Of a stretch of DNA of 64,000 nucleotides, positions 56,438 to 64,000 are shown piece by piece. The notes beneath the pieces were generated by a model. The model was not told the origin of the DNA, did no database searches, and was given only the letters and a program-made list of their open reading frames with translations. Origin of the DNA: Saprolegnia diclina VS20 (lineage: Eukaryota; Oomycota; Saprolegniomycetes; Saprolegniales; Saprolegniaceae). The stretch covers positions 49,505-113,504 of the forward strand of contig NW_008246100.1 in the NCBI RefSeq assembly GCF_000281045.1, given 5' to 3'. The translations under genes and the position numbers were made by a program. The stretch's first letter is position 1, and each line of letters begins with the position of its first letter.

Positions 56438-58564
56438 TCATGGCTCGTTTTCGTCGATGCCAGGCGCGAATCGGAACGACCGCCCGAAGGGGAGTATAGG
56501 GCCTTGCGCGGGTGTCTCGATAAGGACGTCGTCGGCGCCAACGACGTAGATGCGCTTGAGAAACATTTGCTCAAAGTCCCACGGTTCGATGCCCGGTTGG
56601 TGCGAGCGCGGCCACGAGAGGAGCGTACCGCGGTGACGGTACGACCCTACGCGCACCATGGGAAATCGCTCAAACGGGTTGGGTCCCGCCGGGTGCTGCA
56701 CAAGGCACTGCGCCGCGTAGTTGGCGTCAATTGGGTCAAAGAGCGCGTAAAACGCCTCGAATTCGCTCAGAACCGCGTCGTGCAGCAGCTCGTGGATCGA
56801 GACGCAACAGGCAACGGACACGCCGCGCTCTCTTGCATGCCGGCGGAAGAGCAGCACCATAAGAACGACCGAATCGACTTGGCCTTCGAACGCGGCTTCG
56901 AGCTTCTCGTTCGGCCGCAAGAGCGCAAACTCATTGTAGTACGCGCGACCGGGCTTGCGCAGCTGGACCCAACCGTTCGACAGTAGGGCATCGCAGCGCC
57001 AGAGCACAAAGATCGCGTTGAACGGCAGCGTTACGATAGCGCAAACCACCAAGTTCCATAGCATCATGTCGGCGCCGAGGCGGCTGCCCAGCGCGCTATA
57101 GTTGATCGGAGCTAGCGGTGCCCACGCAGTGGCTTGGTTGAAGAAGCCAGCATAGTACAAGCTCGGCCACGCCGCCATGCAGCAGATGATCCAGTCGGGC
57201 CGCGGTCGCATTATCTCCTTGAGGAGGACGAGTCCGCGGGGTACGTGCGTGCGCTGGAAGCCGGTTGCGTAAATGTGCTCCTGCAGCGAGCTCAGAGTGC
57301 TCGAGCTGCGCTGCCGCAACGTCGGCGGTTTGACAGGCATCGTCTGGACGCGGCCGTTCTCGTCGTACCAGACGCTGTCGCGCCGCATCGCTCCAGGTGA
57401 CACCTTGTGCTTGGCGAGCTGTGTCCGCTGCGAGACCAGCGCAATGCTGTAAAAGAGCAAACTCAGCGCCTTGTGCATACCGAGCACGACCCAGAAGACG
57501 CTGCCCATGAGGTTGATGTAGTTGCCGTAGAGCAAGTACGCATCAAAGCCCCAGCCCGCAGTCATGAAAAAGTCGAGCGCGTTCACGGTGCGGAAGAACG
57601 CAAACCGGTTGCTCACAATCATGTAGATCTCGAGGAAGTTGACAATGGCGCTGTTGTAGTAGGCAGCTTGGGGTGCGAGGAGGTTCGTCGAGTAGCGCAC
57701 AAGCATCTTGCGCGCGCCATTCGGCGTCGTGTAGGCTACGCGCCGCACGAAACCGGTGACGAGGAGCGCCATGCTAACGAGCTGGCACGCCAGCGCCGCG
57801 GCGTTGTACGAGGCGTCGTACGCACGGTAGAAGAACCAGTTGAAGTCGCCTTCGTTCGGGTGGAACGTCCAATGTACTACCTTGTTGTCGCTGCTTGCTG
57901 GGGAGGACGTATCGTTGTTGTGGAGCACAAAGGTAGTGCGAAGCGTGGTTTCAAAGGCATTGAACGTGTGCATGTGGCGTTGCCATAGCTCAAACGCCTC
58001 GAGATGGTACAGCTTCAAATCAGCCTGGCAGCGACCGTCGCTCAGAATCGATTGCGTCATTTGGGCGACGTTGGTGGTTGCTTTGATTGTCGTCGGGAGG
58101 TTGTTGATGCCCGACCACGTCGCACTTGGCGACGGTTTAGCGAGCATGTTTGTTGTGGACCGCAGCAGCGCCGAGCTCCCGCATGGCGTAGTTAGCAGAG
58201 ACGAGCTATTGAGCCCGAGTGTCGCAAGCGCCATGTTCGCAAAGTACGTGGCCGACCCTGGCGTCGTCATCGCATTGAGCGTCGAGGTTGACGCACCGAG
58301 ACGCATCCGCACCGAGACGCCCGTGGTCGAGAGGTTCAAGCTCTGGCGTGAAATGGGCATCCCGTACCCTCCCGAGACGACGTCCATATCGATGAACGGG
58401 AGCACACGCGTATGGATCAAGAGCGTCGCCGTGTTGTAGCCGAGCACATCGTTGATCGAGTCGCCGGTCCGAATGTACTTGGTGACCGCAAGGCCATAAA
58501 AGACCGTCATCGCCGCCGTGTTGAAGAGAGCCGCGAGCAGCCGCGTCCACGCGCGTCGCTGCAT
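56438..58564 (-). CDS. large multi-pass membrane protein, family unknown (copy C)
   Basis: This intronless 708-residue protein is paralogous to copy A along its whole length: TM1 with FYGLAVTKYIRTGD, LGYNTA, INNLPTTIKATTN, WTFHPNE-x-N-WFFYR, a FFRTVNALDFFM membrane block, RPRPDWI and WDFEQMFLKRIYVVG. The basic central loop is shorter and the C-terminal tail ends soon after the shared core. An upstream TATAAATA lies at 58579-58586, about 15-22 bp from the ATG. Function unknown; the conserved layout suggests a receptor or channel-like surface protein. Confidence 0.8.
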   Translation of the reverse strand: MQRRAWTRLLAALFNTAAMTVFYGLAVTKYIRTGDSINDVLGYNTATLLIHTRVLPFIDMDVVSGGYGMPISRQSLNLSTTGVSVRMRLGASTSTLNAMTTPGSATYFANMALATLGLNSSSLLTTPCGSSALLRSTTNMLAKPSPSATWSGINNLPTTIKATTNVAQMTQSILSDGRCQADLKLYHLEAFELWQRHMHTFNAFETTLRTTFVLHNNDTSSPASSDNKVVHWTFHPNEGDFNWFFYRAYDASYNAAALACQLVSMALLVTGFVRRVAYTTPNGARKMLVRYSTNLLAPQAAYYNSAIVNFLEIYMIVSNRFAFFRTVNALDFFMTAGWGFDAYLLYGNYINLMGSVFWVVLGMHKALSLLFYSIALVSQRTQLAKHKVSPGAMRRDSVWYDENGRVQTMPVKPPTLRQRSSSTLSSLQEHIYATGFQRTHVPRGLVLLKEIMRPRPDWIICCMAAWPSLYYAGFFNQATAWAPLAPINYSALGSRLGADMMLWNLVVCAIVTLPFNAIFVLWRCDALLSNGWVQLRKPGRAYYNEFALLRPNEKLEAAFEGQVDSVVLMVLLFRRHARERGVSVACCVSIHELLHDAVLSEFEAFYALFDPIDANYAAQCLVQHPAGPNPFERFPMVRVGSYRHRGTLLSWPRSHQPGIEPWDFEQMFLKRIYVVGADDVLIETPAQGPILPFGRSFRFAPGIDENEP

Positions 58565-59409
58565 GTGCTACGTAACTCTATAAATAGATGACCCGCTGAT
58601 GACGTGGCAGCGCGAGATGTGCTCGTGTTTGCATCGCGATGGCAGGTGCTCGACTGGTATCCTTCAAGCAAGGCACCAAGGACGGCAAGGGTTGCGGTCA
58701 CCCAGACATGGGTCTCGCGCGCATGTGCCGTGGAAATCTGACGCTCAACGCACTAGAAACGCATCGAGCACAAACTCGAGGGTTGCGCGACCACCGGAGC
58801 AAAGACGCACACCAGTACACTTTCGGTCGCGAGGCAGTTGCGAGGTATGAGTGATTCGATTTCGCAAAGTACCTTGCTACAACGAGCAGCAACATGCCAT
58901 GGACCTGATTTATCGTTCAATAGCTATTAATTTCAACACAACTCGTTTTACGAATGAAACCCGTCGGCAGTGCAGTCGTCAGCACAGCTGAGCACAGCTG
59001 TTGCTTGTCCGTACGATGGTCGAAGCTGTACCGGTACCAACAGGATTGTCTTGACGCGACTAGGTGTCAGTGCTAGCGATCGAGTCGAAGCTTTTGTGGC
59101 TGCAAGTTGGCGCGAAAGAGGGTTAGTAAAATTTAAGGCGGGAAGAGAAAACGCATGAACGCGCTCGACTCTGTGTGCTGGATTGTTGACGACCTGATGA
59201 CCGTGTGCGTTTACCCTTGGACGCAATATGCGTTAAACACTTGCCAGAAGCGGCGTCTTTACCGCAAGAACATCGTGGCGCCCTCTGAAGCGAGAGAAGT
59301 TTCTCGAGGGGTTTCACACTTGCGTTGGCGCGGCGGCATACCGGATAAAAATAGACGTATCCGGACATGCTTCACGAAAAGATTCAAAATCAGAAACCTG
59401 TCGCCGGCC
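58565..59409. promoter_or_regulatory. divergent intergenic region
   Basis: About 845 bases separate membrane gene C (minus) and the GTPBP gene (plus). It contains TATAAATA near the minus gene, and CCGGATAAAA and GTATCCGGAC at 59341-59365, about 45-70 bp before the plus ATG. An open frame of 71 codons at 58639 has no protein-like pattern. Confidence 0.4.
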
Positions 59410-61459
59410 ATGGACATGCTGCCCGCCGAGGTCGAGCAGGGCAACGTCGAGTACAAGGTCCAGCTGCTCAACCCGTCGCCAGGTACATGCCCACGCAGCT
59501 CCATGGCGCTGACGCCCGAGCTAGAGCGCTTCCAGCACCTCGTGACGCAGATGAACTGGCGCCTCAACGAAGGCCATGGCGAAGCCTTTTACGAGATGGG
59601 TGTCTCGGACGGCGGTCGCATCGTGGGCATGTCGCCAGAAGACCTCGAGATGAGCCTTGCCACGCTCTACCGCATGTGCCAAGTGCTCGGTGCTGATATG
59701 CGCCTCGTTACGCTCCGCGATGGCTACGAGCCCGGTCGCAAGGCCGCGCGGGTGTGCATCTCGCGCATCGCCGACACGCATGCAAAGAAGCAAGTGCGAG
59801 GTACCTTGTCCATTGCATCGACGCTGGAGTGCTAACGTGATTTGCTAGTGTCGGTGATTGGCAGTGTTGAGAGCGGCAAGTCGACGCTTATCGGGGTGCT
59901 CACCCGCGGCTGCCTCGACGACGGCCATGGGCTGGCGCGCATGCAAGTCTTCCGGTACGCTAAACGCGCTGATTCGCATCGCTCTCAGCATGCGCATAGC
60001 CACTTGCACGAGGTAGAAGACGGTCGGACGTCGAGTATCAGCGAGCAGATCATGGGTTGTCCTCATCAACCTGGTTGAACCTAATCGAACGAGTCGCGTA
60101 GGCGTGACCAAGGACGGCAAGATTTGCAGATTCAACACGTTCGAGAGCCGCCACGCGTCCAGCATCGAGTCCCAGAGCCACAAGCTCGTGATGTTCAGCG
60201 ACCTCGCGGGCCACGAGCGCTACCTCAAGATCACAGGTACACTGGTTGCACTTGTATCGTTTTGCATTGAGCAACCTGCCTAGCCACGGGCCTGACGAGT
60301 CAGTTTCCCGACTACGCCATGCTAGTCGTCGACGCGACGCAAGGCGTGCAGACAATGACGCGCGAGCACCTTCAGATCGTGCTGGGCCTCGACGTCGCCG
60401 TCTTTGTCGTTGTCACCAAGGCCGATGTGGCGGCGGCGCCCAGGATAGCGGCGACAGTCACCGAAGTCCAGGCGCTTCTCGAGGTTTCCTCAATCAATGC
60501 TATGGTGGCTCATGCCCATGATCGACTCGTAGTCGATGAAGAACGCGTCCCACGTAGTCGCAGATACGACGGCAGCGCCGTGCATAGCTGGCTCCGTGCC
60601 CATCTTTATTGTCTCGAGCGTCACGGGGGCCTCATTGCCGCAGCTGCAGACCTTCTTGGCGGCGATCCTGCCCACGCGCGTAGTCTTATCATCGTCACGT
60701 CTTTGCATGACGCAGGCGCGTAGGTATGGACATCCCGCGACGAGTGCTCGGCCGAGGTGCACTTGAGCGGGTACTACGACACGGAGGCGGGTAGCATCGT
60801 GACAGGTCTCGTCAAGAGGTACTTCATGGAGTTTGCTCGTCGCCGCCTCCATTGAATATGCATCACTAGTGGCACAGTGAGCGTTGGTGACTCGCTCTTG
60901 CTCGGCCCGACAGCCACCGGCGCGTTCTACGGCGTGCACGTCAAGAGCATCGAAGTCCAGAGAACGCCCGCCAAGCGCATCTTTGCAGGCCAAGCCGGCG
61001 CGCTTCTTTTGAGCATCAACTCGGCGGTATGTGCAACAAATTTCAATGTATCAAGTCATATCCGAGCGTAGATTGACTTTTCCATGATGCGCAAAGGCAT
61101 GATGCTTGTGCACCCGAGCTTGCGCGTACGCTACTTCTAACTTTGTTTCGCAGAGATCTCGACAAATGTGCTTGTAGCCGATCGCGACGCGGCAGTTTGA
61201 CGCTGAAGTCCAGCTCGTCGACGAGAGCGTTGTGCTCAAGGAGAACGTCCAGGGCGTCATTCACGCAGGTCCGATCCAGCAAACGGCCAAGATCGTGCGG
61301 GTCGCATACGAGAAGGACGTGTGTTACCTCCGCTTTGAGTTTGTCTACTGCTCCGAGTACTTGCGCCCGGACCTGCCGCTCGTGTTTCGCGCCAGCCGGA
61401 CGCACGCGGTCGGCAAGGTCGTCGGCGCCGTCCACGTTGCGGTCAAGGGCGTTGCGTAA
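59410..61459 (+). CDS. GTPBP1/GTPBP2-type translational GTPase
   Basis: This multi-exon gene starts [16 protein letters not shown]. The frame is open upstream, but the GP-1 family begins with this E-x-G-N-V-E-Y-K segment. The N-terminal domain includes [17 protein letters not shown]-type sequence. The G domain follows: GSVESGKST (G1), DGRTSS (switch I), [10 protein letters not shown] (G3), and VVTKAD (G4). EF-Tu-like domains 2 and 3 include [14 protein letters not shown] and end [20 protein letters not shown]. These are the full landmarks of GTPBP1/2, which act in ribosome rescue and mRNA surveillance. About seven introns of usual size. The region from 60480 to 60870 has the least certain exon borders. 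Confidence 0.88.
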
Positions 61460-61880
61460 ATACCCGTGAATATACGATGCATCTTCTTCGAAGCGGTGGT
61501 CGACTGTCAAAGCCAAACTCGCTGCAAGCGACAGTGGAAGCACAATACACCGAGTAGAGACTACGCAATGTGTCTGTGGAGCGATAACCTTACTACTCTG
61601 CGCATCCACGCAATGAGGCACGGTAATCACGCAGACGCCACCCAAGGCGTTGTACGGAGAGGAGGCCCAAAGGCCTAGGCTGCTTGGAGTGTCATGAGCT
61701 AACGCGCGTGTTGGTTGCTGGTGTACTCGTACGATATATCACAGATCTATCACTTCGTCTTGTAGACACTTGCATTTTCTCATCGTCACGAGGGTTTGGG
61801 TTGAAGCCCTGTCCCGAACGAAGACCCTTTCACCGAAAAGGCCATTCAAAAGTGTGTCGAGTGCATTCTTCACTTTACTT
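61460..61880. other. intergenic, nothing recognised
   Basis: Downstream of the GTPase gene. No coding-like frame, repeat or RNA gene seen. Confidence 0.45.
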
Positions 61881-62560
61881 CAGCGACGGCAACACTGACA
61901 ACGATGACCAAACCCCGCTGGAACAGCTCTAGCAACGCTGCCTGTACGAAGTCCATGACGCCCTCTCCAAGAGACACCACCGACGACTCGGGCCGCATGT
62001 TCGCGCGCGACAAACCGTTGGGACTCGTCCTGTCCCAGCATGATTGGCACTGCGATCCCCGGCGAGCTCCGCCACGGCCAGGAGTTGCGCATTGCTGCGC
62101 TGGAAGCTCCAGTGACGACCGAGTCGAACACTCGCCAAACTCGCATCCCCGAGGTAAAGACTAGCCTCGCAACTTTTACGAAAGCCGGTCCATGCAGCAC
62201 TTTGACGCGATCTGTCGCCTCAAAATCAACGCGGTCGTCAAGGCGGCGGAGTTCAAGGCGCTGCAACGGGACCACGACAGTCTCGTAGCTGCCAAACACA
62301 AGCACATCCCAAGTGGTGTCCACGCTGCCCGGCAGACGATCTCGGCAGCAAGGCGGCAGAGCGCAGTAGCTCGATCAAGCCAGCCGCGCCGGTGCGCCTC
62401 GACCTCGCTCGTTTGCGACTCGACACCGACGCTCGACTCGAGGCGCTCGAGGCGCTCGAGGGCAACACACCCGTCTAGACTCTCGTCGACCGATACGACA
62501 ACCTCGTAGAGCCCGTGGTCACGGACGTGCTCCTGCTCGACAGTTTGGTGTTTGCGTGCA
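61880..62560 (+). pseudogene. possible decayed coding region, family unknown
   Basis: Coding-like pieces appear in different frames, broken by stops. One reads TPLEQL, stop, then QRCLYEVHDALSKRHHRRLG. Another reads FDAICRLKINAVVKAAEFKA and continues LQRDHDSLVAAK. A third reads LARLRLDTDARLEALEALEG, stop, then TLVDRYDNLVEPVVTDVLLL. No single set of GT..AG introns rescued all of them. The bias resembles neighbouring genes, so a dead gene is likelier than chance, but no family is recognised. Confidence 0.35.
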
Positions 62561-62618
62561 GCGCAGTCCCACCGATCGCGCACCAATTCTCGACTTTGTT
62601 TGATGCGACCGCGCCACG

Positions 62619-62793
62619 CACCGACGCACCACAACGCACCGCAACGTCGTTCACTTTGGCCGGTACGCGTACTATATTCCCGACGCGCCGACGGCCACCA
62701 AGGACGCGCACGCACTTGATATCCACTAGCGCGCCGTGAATGTAAAACGCGTGCCAAAGACGACAACGTTGTGGGGCGTTGTGGTGCGTCGTT
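62619..62793. repeat. degenerate inverted repeat, outer pair
   Basis: Bases 62619-62651 pair with the reverse complement of 62761-62793 at about 28 of 33 positions. Weaker pairing continues inward on both sides (ctttggc and acgcgt blocks), so most of the segment could fold back. Confidence 0.6.
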
Positions 62794-62795
62794 GT

Positions 62796-62920
62796 ATCGG
62801 TGCTTGACGCGCTCCGGGCGACAGCCACAGCCAGTAGCCGCGTGCTCGTCTCAGTCTTCCAGCTCGATATGCTCGCGGCTACTGGCTGCGGCTGTCGACC
62901 GGAGTGCATCAAGCACCGAT
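62796..62920. repeat. 47-bp inverted repeat with 31-nt loop
   Basis: Arm 62796-62842 is the reverse complement of 62874-62920 with 43 of 47 matches. The loop is 62843-62873. It directly abuts the outer inverted repeat to its left. It would make a strong hairpin in RNA or a cruciform in DNA. Confidence 0.85.
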
Positions 62921-63080
62921 TATAAAATCAGACAAGTTCTCCAGACATCAATCTCACGGCAATCTGAGAGCATCTTAGAGTAGTCCAGCCATGAATTCCG
63001 CATAAGCATCCGGAATTCGTGTTGGATCTATTTTTAGCCCAATCCGCCAAGGCCGTTTGAGAATTACAACGAGTTGAAGC

Positions 63081-64000
63081 ATGCCAACGGACGCGGACGG
63101 GATCGTCGACCTCGACGGGCATGCGGACGAGGGGGCGAAGCGGAAGAAGCGCAAGTCCAAGCTCCGGCCGCAGACGATCGAGGAGGTCTTCTCGTCCGTC
63201 TCGACGCTCAAGGCGGATGGCATCAACCCGCCGCCCGAGAAGATCGTGCTCTCGCCGCGGTCGGCCGAGGCCTGTCTGCGCACGGGCGTGAACCCCGAGA
63301 CGCTCAAGATCCGGGACCTCGAGTCGTTCGAGGTCGCGGGCGTGAGCCCTGCCGTGCAAAAGATGCGCCACGAGGCCTACAGCATGCGCCGACACGACCA
63401 AATGAAGCTCGTCCGCGCCGAGAAGAAGGCCATCTTGGCCGAAGAAGACGCCAGCAACGAAGCTGTGCCGGGCAGCCACCGGTCGCCGTCCAACTCGCCG
63501 CCCAAGAAGTCGGATGCGCAGTCGAGCATGATCGATCTCGAGAAGCGCCGGCTCGAGAAGGTCCAGTTTCGGCAGCAGCGCGAGATTGAGCAAATGCTCG
63601 AGTTTGAGATGAAGATGAACCGCCTGCAAGAAGAGGCGGCACAAAAGGTCCTCCGTGAGAAGCAGCTCCACGACCAGCTCGAGCACGAGAAAGTGCTGCG
63701 CGTCAAGGAGCTCGCCGAGGTGAAGCGGCTCAAGGAGATCCAAAAGAAGGCCCAGGAAGACGCCGCCGAGGAGCGCCGGCGCCAAATTGCAGCCCAAATG
63801 TTTCAGCGCGATAAAGAGCTCGCCGAGCAAAAGGCGCGGCAAGACCGGCTCCGGAAGATCGAGACCAAGCTCCGCGAGGAAGAGCGCCAGAAGAAAGCCG
63901 AGGAGCACAAGCAGAAGACCGAAGCGATCCTTGCCAAGCAGCAGAGCGAGATCCAAGCCCGGCTGCAAGAGCTCACGGTCGCCGAGGAGACGCGCCAGCG
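63081..64000 (+). CDS. coiled-coil protein, 5' part, runs off right edge
   Basis: Open from ATG 63081 to the edge: 306 codons with no intron. The first 30 residues are acidic then basic (KRKKRKSKLRP). A compact segment follows with LSPRSAEACLRTGVNPETLK and ESFEVAGVSPAVQKMRHEAY, a pattern I associate with large protist coiled-coil or ciliary proteins. From about residue 150 it is continuous Glu/Lys/Arg/Gln-rich coiled coil. A structural, possibly flagellar, role is inferred. CATCCGGAAT lies about 70 bp upstream. The gene is incomplete here. Confidence 0.75.
   Translation, partial: MPTDADGIVDLDGHADEGAKRKKRKSKLRPQTIEEVFSSVSTLKADGINPPPEKIVLSPRSAEACLRTGVNPETLKIRDLESFEVAGVSPAVQKMRHEAYSMRRHDQMKLVRAEKKAILAEEDASNEAVPGSHRSPSNSPPKKSDAQSSMIDLEKRRLEKVQFRQQREIEQMLEFEMKMNRLQEEAAQKVLREKQLHDQLEHEKVLRVKELAEVKRLKEIQKKAQEDAAEERRRQIAAQMFQRDKELAEQKARQDRLRKIETKLREEERQKKAEEHKQKTEAILAKQQSEIQARLQELTVAEETRQ

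Noticed and set aside
1-64000. CRISPR arrays, bacterial operons, insertion sequences, rRNA or tRNA genes
   Set aside because: No regularly spaced direct repeats, transposase frames or rRNA-like blocks were seen; the window is eukaryotic. tRNAs could be missed by eye in intergenic DNA.

Overview
The window reads as nuclear DNA of a flagellate oomycete, most likely of the Saprolegniales. Coding sequence is GC-rich. Most genes are cut by very short GT..AG introns of about 43-50 nt, often with a gtacgt/gtaagt donor and a tag/cag acceptor. The gene set (giant dynein heavy chain, Rag GTPase, syntaxin, polycystin-like receptor, ArgJ) is eukaryotic, and genes are densely packed on both strands. Taxonomic placement is an inference. 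There are two assembly gaps: 518 N at 35031-35548 and 100 N at 55557-55656.

Layout. Position 1-57 may hold the 5' end of a minus-strand gene. It is followed by a secreted Thr-rich type I membrane protein (669-1481), a mitoribosomal mS38/Cox24-type protein (1710-2072, minus), a DUF4211-like protein ending in an MDM2-spaced RING (2873-5162), a MAN1/Src1-like inner nuclear membrane protein (5439-7039), mitochondrial ArgJ (7465-9043), an APC-family permease (9160-10767) and the DRG1 GTPase (10914-12023). A 64-residue Tyr/Asn/Ser-rich protein lies on minus (12347-12584). A complete dynein heavy chain of about 4,000 residues and about 44 introns fills 13193-27551. It meets tail to tail, 39 bp apart, a WD40/solenoid/RING trafficking protein of HPS5/VPS8 type (27591-32273, minus).

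Second half. Two paralogous short-chain dehydrogenases (the second cut by the N gap) flank a small unknown gene. Then come a UEV-like plus PP2C fusion (35708-37452), a huge REJ/GPS polycystin-like membrane protein with a C-terminal TRAF-type zinc finger (37666-48146), a UBC12-like E2 without its catalytic cysteine (48549-49417), a RagC/D GTPase (50018-51458) convergent with a Qa-SNARE (51531-52832, minus), a cluster of large multi-pass membrane proteins (53161-58564, minus) with a 472-bp repeat on both sides of the 100-N gap, a GTPBP1/2-type GTPase (59410-61459), a degraded and palindromic stretch (about 61880-62920), and the start of a coiled-coil protein that runs off the right edge.

The main biological interest is a set of degenerate or rewired enzymes: a dynein whose main ATPase site (AAA1) is ruined while AAA2, AAA3, stalk and microtubule-binding domain are kept; two E2 folds without the active cysteine; and an MDM2-type RING outside animals. 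Rag, SNARE, HPS5-like and DRG genes suggest ordinary endomembrane and TOR housekeeping nearby, but nothing shows that the genes work as one pathway. A recurrent TATCCGGA/TCCGGATA element lies within about 100 bp upstream of at least seven starts and may be a promoter motif.
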